From NCBI GenBank assembly GCA_963747735.1, contig CAVVGE010000005.1, positions 310,001 to 374,000 on the forward strand: a stretch of DNA of 64,000 nucleotides, in the 5' to 3' direction. The notes beneath the pieces were generated by a model, which worked only from the letters and a program-made list of their open reading frames with translations, was not told the origin of the DNA and did not search any database. This document shows positions 34,820 to 43,793 of the stretch, in pieces. Origin of the DNA: AP-15 sp963747735. GTDB taxonomy: Bacteria; Pseudomonadota; Alphaproteobacteria; ATCC43930; CGMCC-115725. A program made the position numbers and the translations under genes. Position 1 is the first letter of the stretch. Every line of letters begins with the position of its first letter.

Positions 34820-35627
34820 GTGATCAGAGCAGTTGCGGCAATCCTCGTTGCGGCGCTGCTCGGAGCGGCGCCGGCCTTCGCCCAGTCGGCGGCGGGCGAC
34901 AGCGACACCGAGCTCTCCAAAAGACGCCGAAAACCCGGTGACCCGGCACATCACCTTGCCACTGCGCTACGAGGCGGAATTTTTCGACGGTGCCGACAGG
35001 GCCGTCAAAGACACGATCGAACTCGATCAGGCGGTGGTGCCGTTCCGGCTGAACGACGACTGGGCGCTGATCACCCGGACCAAATTGCCGGCGGTCGTGC
35101 AGCCGCCGAAAAAAGCGGGCGACCCCTGGGCCACCGCGCTTTCCAACGGATACACGACCTTCTTCCTGTCCCCCGAGCACGGAGCGGGTCTCTATTGGGG
35201 TGTCGGGCCGGTGCTCTATTATCCCCGCGCCGGCAACGCGGCCGTCGGTGTCGACAAATGGGGGTCGGGTCCGTCGGTCGCCGTGCTCGAGCAGGATGCC
35301 GGCCCAATCGTGCTCGGCGTCGTCGTCAACAACATCTGGTCGTTCGGCGGACCGCCCGGCACCAACCAGTTGCTGGTGAACCCGATCGCCAGCTATCATT
35401 TCGGCAACGGCTGGTCGCTCGGCACCTCGCCCAACATCACCGCCAACTGGCTCGCGAGCGGTGGCAAATGGACCGTGCCGCTGGGCGGCGGCTTAGACAA
35501 GGTGGTCCATGTCGGCGAGCAGCGCATCAAGCTTTCTCTCGATGCCTACTACAACGCGCTCCGGCCCAAAACCGACAACGACACCTGGCTGCTGCAGACC
35601 ACCGTGACGTTTGTGTTCCCGGACTAA
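34820..35627 (+). pseudogene. Outer-membrane transporter-like barrel (MetA-pathway/neuromedin-U-like), frameshift after the signal peptide
   Basis: A GTG at 34820 starts a clear signal peptide (IRAVAAILVAALLGAAPAFA). At 34919-34922 a run of four A's breaks the frame; with three A's it reads ELSKDAENPVTRHITLPLRY and continues to TAA at 35627 as a barrel of about 268 residues. Typical segments are TIELDQAVVPFRLNDDWALI and WSFGGPPGTNQLLVNPIASY. The final strand ends VTFVFPD. This type resembles proteins of the Phenol_MetA_deg group, thought to be outer-membrane channels. As written, the export signal would be fused to a nonsense frame that continues into the next gene. Confidence 0.8.
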
Positions 35628-35662
35628 AAATACCTCGGCCAAGACCGATCGGGAGGCTCGAC

Positions 35663-36319
35663 ATGGAAGCAACCGCGAATGCCAACGCCGAGAGACCCGC
35701 GGAGCGTCGGGCGCATGGAAAATCACGGCGCGATGCAACGCCGCGCGACGGCCATGCGGCGTGGACGGCGCCGGCCGGGCGGGCCGATCCGCTCGCTATC
35801 CTGCACGCCGCCGATGCGACGCGGCAGCCTGATCTCGTGCCGCTGCGCTATGGCCGCATGCTGCAATCGCCGTTCACCTTTTTTCGCGGCTCGGCCGGGA
35901 TCATGGCTGCGGACTTGGCGCAAACGCCGACGAGCGGCATCCGGGTCCAGGTGTGCGGCGACTGCCATCTTCTCAATTTCGGCGGCTTTGCGACGCCGGA
36001 ACGGCGGCTCATTTTCGACATCAACGACCTCGACGAGACCTTGCCGGCACCCTGGGAATGGGATTTGAAGCGCCTCGTCGCCTCGTTTGTGCTGGCGGCG
36101 CGCGCGAACGGGCTCACCGACGCGCAGGGCCGCGACGCCGCCATCGCCTGTGCCCGCAGCTATCGCCGCAAGATGCGCGATTTCGCGGCGATGGATGTGC
36201 TCGACGTATGGTACGCGCGGCTCGACGACGGCGACGTGCTGGCGATGCTGCCGCAGAAATATAAGGGTGTCTTGAAAAAGCGCATCACCAAGGCGATGGC
36301 GGTGCCGAGCGCCGAGCTG
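35663..36319 (+). pseudogene. DUF2252 protein, 3'-truncated copy
   Basis: The 5' half of a DUF2252 gene, about 219 residues, aligned closely with the complete copy at 43794. It keeps the CGDCHLLNFGGF and FDINDLDE motifs and PWEWDLKRLVASFVLAARAN. Homology stops at SAEL (36319). The frame then runs 82 more codons through DNA that encodes an AraC protein in another frame, ending at 36565. The start at 35663 has GGGAGG upstream. The break is a deletion that joined this gene to a truncated AraC gene; the product is unlikely to fold fully. Confidence 0.85.
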
Positions 36320-37041
36320 TCACCGGCTCCGAATTGCCGATCCACTTCCGCTCCTCGGGGGCCTGTAATTGGGGTGCTATGTCCCCGAGCTTGGAGGAAT
36401 TTGCCGCCGCCGCCCAAGCCGTCACCGGCCGCGAATTTATTGCACCCTTTTTTACGCAGTTCTTTAGACCGCCTCCGGTCTTCCTTGCCCGGCTATCGAG
36501 CCTGCATGAAGCCGCCGGCCACCTCGCCAGGACCGCCCCTGACATCCTGTCGCGCTCCGAGGTAGCCCGGGCATTGGAAGAGGGCCTTGTGCACGCGATG
36601 GTCTCGTGCCTGAGCAGCGCAGAGGCCGCCGAGAGCGGCAGCGCCCGTCACCGCCACACCGTGATAATGCGGCGATTGGAAGAGCTGCTGGAGGCCAACT
36701 CCGATCGGACCCTGTATCTGACGGAACTGTGCAGGGCGGTCGGGGTATCGGAGCGAACGCTCCGCGCCTGCTGCCCGGAGCATCTCGGCATGAGCCCGAC
36801 GCGCTACCTGTGGCTGCGGCGCATGCATCTGGCGCGTCGCGGTTTGCGAACTGCCGATCCGGCGGCGGCGAGCGTGACCGAGATCGCGACGAGCTATGGC
36901 TTCTGGGAGCTGGGGCGCTTCTCGGTGGCGTATCGCTGGCTCTTCGGGGAATCGCCTTCGGCAGCGCTGCGCCGGCCCGCCGGCGACCCCCGGCCGCTGA
37001 AAAATTCCGGTTCGCCCTGGCGGTTGCCGGAATCTGCATAG
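36316..37041 (+). pseudogene. AraC-family regulator, 5'-truncated
   Basis: The C-terminal two thirds of an AraC-type regulator, open from the junction near 36316 to TAG at 37041. The N-terminal part of the sensor domain (about 100 residues compared with the intact protein at 39556) is missing. The DNA-binding domain is complete: YLTELCRAVGVSERTLRACC, then MSPTRYLWLRRMHLARRGLR, and ATSYGFWELGRFSVAYRWLF. A TTG at 36334 or an ATG at 36379 could still start a shorter protein, so residual function as a DNA-binding fragment is possible. Confidence 0.8.
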
Positions 37042-37100
37042 TCAGCCGCGGTCTGCCGGACCTAGCCTCGAAGTTCGGCGCAATGCCGGTCGGCAGGCAG
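36925..37100. repeat. AraC 3'-end direct repeat, copy A
   Basis: Contains the last 38 codons of the truncated AraC gene and about 60 bases beyond it. It is nearly the same as 39333-39507. Together the two copies flank the broken cyclase gene. After the repeat, 37101-37347 shows no gene. Confidence 0.8.
37033..37070. promoter_or_regulatory. Conserved element over AraC stop codon, site 1
   Basis: TCTGCATAGTCAGCCGCGG at 37033 and CCTAGCCTCG ending at 37070. The same two blocks with about the same spacing recur at 39442-39479 and 40525-40561. It overlaps the AraC stop codon and precedes the next plus-strand gene each time, so it may be a binding site or promoter for the gene that follows (here the cyclase). 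Confidence 0.45.
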
Positions 37101-37347
37101 GAGAACGGACGCAGCGAGGCGGCACAGACACATTCATACCCCGCTTTCGGCGCGGCATTTGGCCAAAGTCAGCAGGCTCGAACGCCCGACGAACGCCGCG
37201 AAGTTGGGTTTCGCACCTTCGGCGATCCCGCGGACGGTCGGCTGCCGAGGGCCCCTTGGCCGTTGCGCCTCGATCTTTTTTTCTCCCGTGTCGCAGTGGG
37301 CGAGCGCACACGAGATCGGTTGTTGACGTTCAGAATCGCTTGTACCA

Positions 37348-39197
37348 GTGAAACGCAAAGTCAGCCTCTTTCTGCTCGCGGTCATCGTCGCGGTGACCCT
37401 CGGGGCGGCGCTCGTGGTTTCCATGGCGATGTATCGCCTGGTGTCGGCCAGGCAGGCCCAGGAAATCCGCAATATCGAGAACAGCTTGAGCGGGCAATTC
37501 ACTATCTTCGAGGTGATGCTGCGCAGTCAGCACGGCCGGATCAGAGCCCATATGAAGCAGGTGCTGTCCATGATTGCGGGCGAGATCGAGCGTCGCTCCG
37601 TGAGCCCGGACCAGTTGTCGCGTGATCAGATAGATGCTCTCGCCAAGAAGTACGATGTCGAGAACATCTATTTCATCGATCGATCTCATAAAATTTTTCA
37701 GACGACGCTGCTGTCCGAGATGAACCTGCAGTTCCGAAACCGCGGCTACATCAAATTTCTCGACACTGTCTACGGCAAAGGCGACGCAATGGACAGAGGA
37801 ATAGATTTCGCCATGCGGACAGGGGCCTTGAACGCTTATATCTTGTTCGGGCCAATAGGAAAAGATTACATCATTGAAACATCGACAGACATCAGGTCCA
37901 GCCTCGCTCAAGGTGACTTCGGCTGGATGAGCAAGTATTTTTTCAAGGATCTGTTTTCCGACGCCGTCACCAGCAACGACTATGTGAAGGATGCCGATCT
38001 CTATGTCGTCAATGCCACGGCGGCCTGGTCCTTGCTTCATGTCGGCAGGAAACTCGCCCCCGAAATCACCGAGCGTGTGGCCAAGACCGGCCGGTATGAA
38101 GTCGCCGACGCGGGCGGACGATTGGTCACGGTCTACAGTCCCGACAGCTCGGAGGTGGCTGGCAAGGATGATACTGTCGCCAAGAGGCGAATCATCCGCA
38201 AGATCACCTATGATGTGAGCCTCGCCCGTGAGGCGGTGGTGAATGTCTTCACCAGCTCGCTGATCGTGCCGGCGGCGATCTCGACCATGCCATCGCCGAT
38301 ACCGATCGGCGTGACGAGATCGGCAATCTCGCAACGAGCTTTGCCGGCATGCGCGACGCCGTGCGGCGAACGATCCTCGACCTGAAGGAGACCAATACCG
38401 CGATCGAACGGTTCGTGCCCCGCGCCTTCCTGGCTCTCATGGGCAAGCGGTCCATCGTTTCGCTCAGACTTGGCGACAACACCCGCCGCAACATGACGGT
38501 GCTGTTTTCGGACATGCGCAATTTCACCGGCCTTTCCGAGCAGATGTCGCCCGACGAGAATTTCGCCTTCATCAATTACTATCTGGAGCGCATGGGTCCG
38601 GTCATTCGTGACCACAACGGCTTCATCGACAAATATATCGGCGACGCGATCATGGCCCTGTTCGAACATGCCGATGATGCGCTGCGCGCCGGCCTTGCCA
38701 TGCTCGACACGCTCGCGAGCTGCAATGCCGAGCGCCGCGCAGCCGGCTCGACCCCGATCGGCATCGGTATCGGGCTCAACAGCGGACCGCTGATGCTCGG
38801 CACCATTGGCGAGAAGCACCGGATGGATGGCACCGTCATTTCCGACGCGGTCAATCTGGCGGCACGGATCGAGAGCCTGACCAAGACATATGGGATCGCC
38901 CTCCTGATCTCGCAAAACACCTATGATCAGCTGTCTGACCCCAAGGCCTTCGACATCCGGCCGATCGACGTGGTGGTGGTCAAGGGGAAGACGCAAGCCG
39001 TGGCCATCCTGGAAGTGTTCGACAGGAACGAGCCCACCGACCGCGCCTGCAAGGGCCGAACCCGGGACCTTCTGCAATCGGGTGTCGAGGCGCTGTCCAG
39101 GCGCGATCGCGCTGCCGCCCGCCGGATGTTCGACCAATGCCTGGAGCTGTTTCCCGGCGATCCGGCCGCGACCAACCTGCTGAAATGCTGTGGATGA
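37348..39197 (+). pseudogene. Membrane adenylate/guanylate cyclase, internal deletion and frame break
   Basis: The 5' part, from GTG 37348, has a membrane segment (FLLAVIVAVTLGAALVVSMA) and a large periplasmic Cache-like sensor (for example YDVENIYFIDRSHKIFQTTL). It is sensible to about 38270 (EAVVNVFTSSLIVPAA). In another frame from about 38275 the sequence resumes at the end of a HAMP domain (DLDHAIADTDRRDEIGNL). A class III cyclase domain follows to TGA 39197: MTVLFSDMRNFTGLSEQMSP, DKYIGDAIMALFEH and the dimer-arm GEKHRMDGTVISDAVNLAAR. The second membrane helix and the first part of HAMP, some 35 residues, are missing. The first frame runs on to 38385. Sensor and catalytic parts are therefore disconnected. 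Confidence 0.85.
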
Positions 39198-39332
39198 GGG
39201 TGACCTGGCGGGCCCGTCCGCAAACCTGCCGATAGGAATGCGAAGCACGCCGGGCATCAGGAGTCCGGACAAGGGCCTTGGTTTCTCAGCGCCCGGACGT
39301 GCTGGATTATGGATGGACCCAGATGTCTTCCC

Positions 39333-39507
39333 AGTGGCGTATCGCCCGCTCTTCGGGGAGTCGCCTTCGGCAGCGCTGCGCCGGCCCGCCGGCGACCCCC
39401 CGCCGCAAGAAAAGACCGCTTCGCCCCGGCAGTTGCCGGAATCTGCATAGTCAGCCGCGGTCTGCCGGACCTAGCCTCGGCTTTGGCGGCAATGCCGGTC
39501 GGCATCA
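39333..39507. repeat. AraC 3'-end direct repeat, copy B
   Basis: Nearly the same as 36925-37100, including the GCAATGCCGGTCGGCA block beyond the stop codon. Only the tail of the gene is present here. Confidence 0.8.
39442..39479. promoter_or_regulatory. Conserved element over AraC stop codon, site 2
   Basis: Same blocks as site 1: TCTGCATAGTCAGCCGCGG and CCTAGCCTCG. It lies 76 bases before the ATG of the intact AraC gene, fitting an autoregulatory site or promoter. Confidence 0.5.
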
Positions 39508-39555
39508 TGGCCCCGCGGACCGCGAATTTGATCCGCCTGATAGGCAGAGAGGCAG

Positions 39556-40533
39556 ATGCCGGGAAGCGGCTCGGGCACCTTCGCCGATCCCGATGATTAC
39601 CAGGCGAGCCTGCGCCAGGCGCGGATCGATTTCCTCGTCACCTCTCGGGGTTCGTTCAACGCCCACCTGACCTGGACAACCCTCCATCGCATGCAGCTGC
39701 TGCACGGCGAGGAGGACCTGCCGCGCATCGCCTATATTACGCTGGAGCCGACGCTGATGTTCGTCGGGTTTGCGACGCGCCCGGACCCGCCGATCCTGTG
39801 GGCCGGCGCGGAGCTGCAAACCGGGCAGATAATATTCCACAGCCGGGGCGAGCGGTTCCATCAGCGGACGACCGGCCCGTGCGGCTGGGGCCTGATCGGT
39901 ATGGCTCCGCAGCACCTCGAAAGATCTTGCCTGGACCTCTCCGGAAAGGCGCTCGCGGCGCCGCTGGGCGCCCGGATCCTGCACCCCGCCGCGCGCGACT
40001 CGGCACGGCTGCGGCGCTTGCATGCGCAGGCCTGCCGCCTCGCCGAGACCCGGGCCAAAATGCTGTCCCACCCCGAGGTTGCGCGAGCCATAGAAGAAGG
40101 TCTCATTCGCGCGCTCGTTGCCTGTCTCGCCGCCAAAGCGCCGGATGATGCGGCCGCCAAACGGCATCACATCGGGATCATGGCCCGGTTCGAGGAGGTG
40201 CTGGCCGGCCAGCCAAACCGGCAATTGCATTTGCCCGAGCTGTGCCGGCTGATTGGCGCGACGGAGAGGACCTTGCGGTCGTGCTGCGCCGAGTTTCTGG
40301 GTATCGGTCCCAGCCGCTACATGCTTCTGCGACGGCTGAAGGCGGTGCGGATCGCGCTGCGGGATGCCGACCCGGCTGCGGCGAGCGTCGCGGAAATCGC
40401 CGGCGGCTGCGGCTTCACCGAGCTGGGGCGCTTTGCCGGGGCCTACCGGAACGCCTTTGGCGAGGCGCCTTCGACTACCCTCCGGCGTGCACCTGGATCA
40501 GGAATTTTCGGAACAATCGCCGGATCTGCATAG
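39556..40533 (+). CDS. AraC-family transcriptional regulator
   Basis: The complete AraC-type regulator of the island, 325 residues. The N-terminal 190 residues are a sensor domain (FLVTSRGSFNAHLTWTTLHR, then AYITLEPTLMFVGFATRPDP). The HTH domain covers about 220-310 with LHLPELCRLIGATERTLRSC, then FLGIGPSRYMLLRRLKAVRI and GGCGFTELGRFAGAYRNAFG. The order matches regulators of the GadX/AdiY-like open group, with no known ligand. It lies just upstream of a lipoprotein and a sulfatase in the same direction and has conserved elements both before its start and over its stop codon, suggesting that it controls itself and the sulfatase genes. A GAGAGGCAG sequence precedes the ATG. Confidence 0.9.
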   Translation: MPGSGSGTFADPDDYQASLRQARIDFLVTSRGSFNAHLTWTTLHRMQLLHGEEDLPRIAYITLEPTLMFVGFATRPDPPILWAGAELQTGQIIFHSRGERFHQRTTGPCGWGLIGMAPQHLERSCLDLSGKALAAPLGARILHPAARDSARLRRLHAQACRLAETRAKMLSHPEVARAIEEGLIRALVACLAAKAPDDAAAKRHHIGIMARFEEVLAGQPNRQLHLPELCRLIGATERTLRSCCAEFLGIGPSRYMLLRRLKAVRIALRDADPAAASVAEIAGGCGFTELGRFAGAYRNAFGEAPSTTLRRAPGSGIFGTIAGSA

Positions 40534-40561
40534 TCAGCCGAAAACCGGACGCCTAGCCTCG
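40525..40561. promoter_or_regulatory. Conserved element over AraC stop codon, site 3
   Basis: TCTGCATAGTCAGCCG followed by GCCTAGCCTCG, as at sites 1 and 2 but with a different middle. It lies 53 bases before the lipoprotein ATG at 40615 and ahead of the sulfatase gene. Confidence 0.5.
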
Positions 40562-40614
40562 CGAGGTGGGCAAGCGTCGCCCGACCGCATCGATCATTAG
40601 GGAAAGATCAAGCC

Positions 40615-40776
40615 ATGATCAGGTTAACGGCCGCCACAGCATCCGTCGTCCCGCTCACGATGCTGATGTTGGGAGCCTGCATATCGCAAAGTTCATCCGA
40701 AAAGCGGGGAGCAGAGCTTCGGGCGGCTCGGGCGCAGGCGGCGGCGAAGCCGCAGCTCCCGTCCCCGGCTGGGTAG
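40615..40776 (+). CDS. Small lipoprotein
   Basis: A 53-residue protein. MIRLTAATASVVPLTMLMLG is followed by A-C, giving a good lipobox (LMLGAC) with the modified Cys at residue 22. The mature peptide is about 32 residues and ends in an Arg/Ala/Gln-rich stretch. The start has GGAAAG upstream. It sits between the AraC regulator and a sulfatase gene in the same direction. No family is recognised; a short lipoprotein of this kind may anchor or assist an envelope complex, which is only a guess. Confidence 0.6.
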   Translation: MIRLTAATASVVPLTMLMLGACISQSSSEKRGAELRAARAQAAAKPQLPSPAG

Positions 40777-40875
40777 GTTCGCTCGACAACAGCCGCTGTT
40801 TCGGCAAGCCGGAGGTAAAGATGAAGGCTCGACATCCGACGGAGGCGGAACAGATGGACCAGGCCCTTGGGCATG

Positions 40876-42624
40876 ATGGGTCGCGGGGAGACGAAGATCG
40901 GGCTGGTGGCGCAGAGCAATGCCAAGACCGGCAGGGAAAGCCTCTCGGCCCGGACGAGCTCGACCACTCGGCGCGGCCTGTTCAGGGCCGGGGCAGGTCT
41001 TGCCGCCGCCGCCGTCACCGGCATCTCCGCTGGGCTTGCCGCGCCCGCCATAGCCGGCGATGCGATCAAGGTGCCGAACCGGCCGAACATCATTGTGCTG
41101 ATGACCGACCAGGAGCGCCATCACATGCACTGGCCGCAAGGGTGGGCCGAAAAGAATTTGCCGGGATTGCAGCGGCTCAAGCGTCACGGCCTTTACTTCA
41201 ACCGGGCCTACACCGCGGCCAGCCAATGCTCACCCTCACGCGCGGTGATGACGACCGGCCGGTTCGCGCCCGTGAACCGGGTAACCCGGACCTTTCTATG
41301 GCCCGGCCTGGTGCATCAGAACCGCCAGCCGAACATCGCCTCGCTGCTCAGGGACAAGGCGGGCTACGAGGTGGTCTGGAAAGGCAAATGGCACCTGAGC
41401 TACGCCGCCAACGCCGCACCGGGGAACGGCGGCGAGGATTGGAAGGCAACCGACATCGCCGCCTTTGAGAAAAATTACGGTTGGACGCAGTGGAATCCGC
41501 CCGACGCCGGCAACGCGATCGTGGATCGGCAGCCGGACGAGTTCGGGGAATTCAATGGGCTCGCGACCTTGGGCGGCGGCGATCCCAACAACGATGGACG
41601 TTATGTGGACGGCCTCCAGCCGGGCGCCCGGGGTCAGACACCGGGTTTTGGTGAAAGCGTCGTCGAGTTTTTGAAGAACCGGGCACCCAAGCTCGGCAAG
41701 CCGTTTTGCCTCTTTATATCCTTGGTCAACCCGCACGACGTTTACGTCTATCCGACAAGCTGGCAGAAGGCGGGCTACCGCCGCGAGGCTTTCGCCGATC
41801 TCGGCATCGCGCTGCCCCCCAACTACGCCGACGATTTATTGCAGAAACCCAAAATCCAACGGGCGGCGCGCGCCGGCTACGACAAGGTCTCTCCATTCAA
41901 CAGCGTCGAAGAGCAACGCGAATATGTGAACTTTTACGCGTATCTGAACACGTTGGCCGACAAGCACGTCATGACGGTGCTCGACACGCTCGAAAGCACC
42001 GGATTGATCGACAAAACGGTCATTCTGCGAACGGCCGATCATGGCGAGGGCGGCCTGTCGCACGGGATGCGCGAGAAGGCCTACACGGCCTATGAGGAGA
42101 TGATCCATATCCCGTTGATTGTTCATAATCCCAAGCTCTACCCGGAGCCGTTGCAGACAGAGGCGTTATACGACCACCTCGACCTGCTGCCGACGCTCCT
42201 CGACCTCGCCGGTGTGCCGCAACCCGAATCCTACGCTCTGGGCAAGAGCATCGTGCCGGTGATGCGGGACCCGTCCCAAGCCGTGCAGAGCCACACGATC
42301 TTCTCCACGGATGATGTGTTTTTTGTTCTTGAAGACGGCCGGCCGGCGCTCGTCCCGGGGTTTCCGGGAAGCCACATCCGCGCCATCCGTGAGGGCGATT
42401 GGACCTACGCGGTTTATTTCGGGCTGGACGGCAGCGGGCTGGAATACGAGCTCTACAACCTCAAGAGCGATCCGGGCCAGCTGAACAACCTCGCTTATGG
42501 CGAGCCGGCCGCCGACGTGAAAAGGGAGTGGTCGCGCCTCCATCGCATGCTGACGCCGCGCCTTGTCGAGACCAGCAATCTGCCCGACGCCTTTACCTGG
42601 CCGATCGAGCCTGTGAGGGCCTAA
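40876..42624 (+). CDS. Exported sulfatase (CSPSR-type active site)
   Basis: A sulfatase-superfamily protein of about 582 residues. A Tat-type leader is visible (STTRRGLFRAGAGLAAAAVT, about 29-48). Metal ligands are in PNIIVLMTDQE (D78) and ILRTADHGEGG near 395. The formylglycine precursor is C118 in the canonical CSPSR, followed by AVMTTGR. KGKWHLSY near 180 carries the usual Lys and His. The start is uncertain: ATGs at 40873 and 40876 and a TTG at 40867 are possible, none with a strong Shine-Dalgarno sequence. It differs from the other three sulfatases and is nearer to choline-sulfatase/iduronate-type forms than to arylsulfatase A-type forms, but the substrate is unknown. Confidence 0.88.
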   Translation: MGRGETKIGLVAQSNAKTGRESLSARTSSTTRRGLFRAGAGLAAAAVTGISAGLAAPAIAGDAIKVPNRPNIIVLMTDQERHHMHWPQGWAEKNLPGLQRLKRHGLYFNRAYTAASQCSPSRAVMTTGRFAPVNRVTRTFLWPGLVHQNRQPNIASLLRDKAGYEVVWKGKWHLSYAANAAPGNGGEDWKATDIAAFEKNYGWTQWNPPDAGNAIVDRQPDEFGEFNGLATLGGGDPNNDGRYVDGLQPGARGQTPGFGESVVEFLKNRAPKLGKPFCLFISLVNPHDVYVYPTSWQKAGYRREAFADLGIALPPNYADDLLQKPKIQRAARAGYDKVSPFNSVEEQREYVNFYAYLNTLADKHVMTVLDTLESTGLIDKTVILRTADHGEGGLSHGMREKAYTAYEEMIHIPLIVHNPKLYPEPLQTEALYDHLDLLPTLLDLAGVPQPESYALGKSIVPVMRDPSQAVQSHTIFSTDDVFFVLEDGRPALVPGFPGSHIRAIREGDWTYAVYFGLDGSGLEYELYNLKSDPGQLNNLAYGEPAADVKREWSRLHRMLTPRLVETSNLPDAFTWPIEPVRA

Positions 42625-42806
42625 CCCGGGCACCCGATATCGGGCGCCCGTGACATTTGGCGGCCGGACGACCGCATCGGGTCCAACCCCGCCAAGAGGG
42701 TCCGGCAAATCCTCGGCGCCGTGCCAAGGCCGGCGGCCATGGCCCTTCACAGTGCGGCATCTTTAAGAACGAAGAGGCGCCCTAGAGAGAGAACCGTGAG
42801 GACAGA

Positions 42807-43712
42807 ATGCGGCATAAGCGACGATCGACAGCCACCGTTGTCGCGCGCCTCCTCGTCACCCTTGCTGTGATCGGCGCTGGGGTGGGTCCGGCCCGGGCGC
42901 AGCAATATCCGGCGCAATCTCCTGCGCCGGGCGGGCCCGGGATCGCGCCACCACCGCCACCGGGCGTCGCCGCACCGCCGCCGCTCATCCCGCCGCCGCC
43001 GCCCGCGCCGCCGACATTCGCCAGCGGATTGGAGCTGATCGCCCACCCCTATCTGTGGCTGGCGGGCGTCAATGTCGCGATCACCACACCGCTTGCGCGC
43101 GTGCCCCAGGTCACTGCCAGTGCCGGCGCGTTTCAGGTGCTGGGCGACCTTGACGCCGTGCCGTTTATGGGAGCGGTCGAATTGCGCGACGGGCCGTTCG
43201 GCGTGCTCGTCGACGCGCTGCATCTGCCGCTCGGCGTCGGCGTCACCACCCGAAACATCCTGTTCTCGGGCGGCAGCACCTCAATGGTCACCGACATTGT
43301 CACCGGGGATTTCCTCTACCGGGTGCTCGACCAGCCGGATCAGCGGATCGACGCCGGCCTCGGTTTTCGCTTTTGGGGCATGTCGACCCACACAACCTTG
43401 AACGGGGCGCTGCTGCCGACAACGAGCTTCGGCGCTTCCGGCAGCTGGACGGACCCGCTGATCGCGGCCCGCTATCACCGCGATTTCGGCAATGGCTTCG
43501 GGCTGACCGTCTACGGCGATGTCGGCGGTTTTGGCATCGCGGCACATGTCGATTGGCAGATTATCGGCACCCTCGACTACGCGTTGAAGCCTTGGCTGGA
43601 CATGCAGATCGGCTACCGCAGCCTCAACGTCAGCTACTCGGCGAGCGAAAAGCCGATCGGCTTCGACGCGCATATGAAGGGCCCGCTGCTCGCCGCCACG
43701 ATCCGCTTTTGA
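42807..43712 (+). CDS. Outer-membrane beta-barrel-like protein, paralogue B
   Basis: A 301-residue paralogue of the protein at 31731. The leader is RHKRRSTATVVARLLVTLAV with cleavage near residue 31 (ARA). A long Pro-rich linker (GIAPPPPPGVAAPPPLIPPP region, 40-68) follows, then Gly/aromatic beta strands and a final Phe (GPLLAATIRF). Conserved with paralogue A are AGAFQVLGDLDAVPFMGAVE and HVDWQIIGTLDYALKPW. It lies 180 bases after a sulfatase and 80 bases before a DUF2252 gene. Its role is presumably in the outer membrane; the linker could span the periplasm. Confidence 0.75.
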   Translation: MRHKRRSTATVVARLLVTLAVIGAGVGPARAQQYPAQSPAPGGPGIAPPPPPGVAAPPPLIPPPPPAPPTFASGLELIAHPYLWLAGVNVAITTPLARVPQVTASAGAFQVLGDLDAVPFMGAVELRDGPFGVLVDALHLPLGVGVTTRNILFSGGSTSMVTDIVTGDFLYRVLDQPDQRIDAGLGFRFWGMSTHTTLNGALLPTTSFGASGSWTDPLIAARYHRDFGNGFGLTVYGDVGGFGIAAHVDWQIIGTLDYALKPWLDMQIGYRSLNVSYSASEKPIGFDAHMKGPLLAATIRF

Positions 43713-43793
43713 TTTGCGCGTGCCTCGCCGCCGCCGAGCTCGGCCGCTTTGTCGATTGCTGTCCCTGGTAACGCTTGCCCCGGGAGGACCAAC

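Larger units (their letters stand above)
39198..39555. other. Intergenic region with AraC 3' remnant
   Basis: Between the cyclase and the intact AraC gene. Bases 39333-39450 encode the last part of an AraC protein in frame (PLFGESPSAALRRPAGDPPP, ending at TAG 39450), a leftover of a lost AraC copy. The following 30 bases carry conserved element site 2. The first 130 bases show nothing recognisable. Confidence 0.75.
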
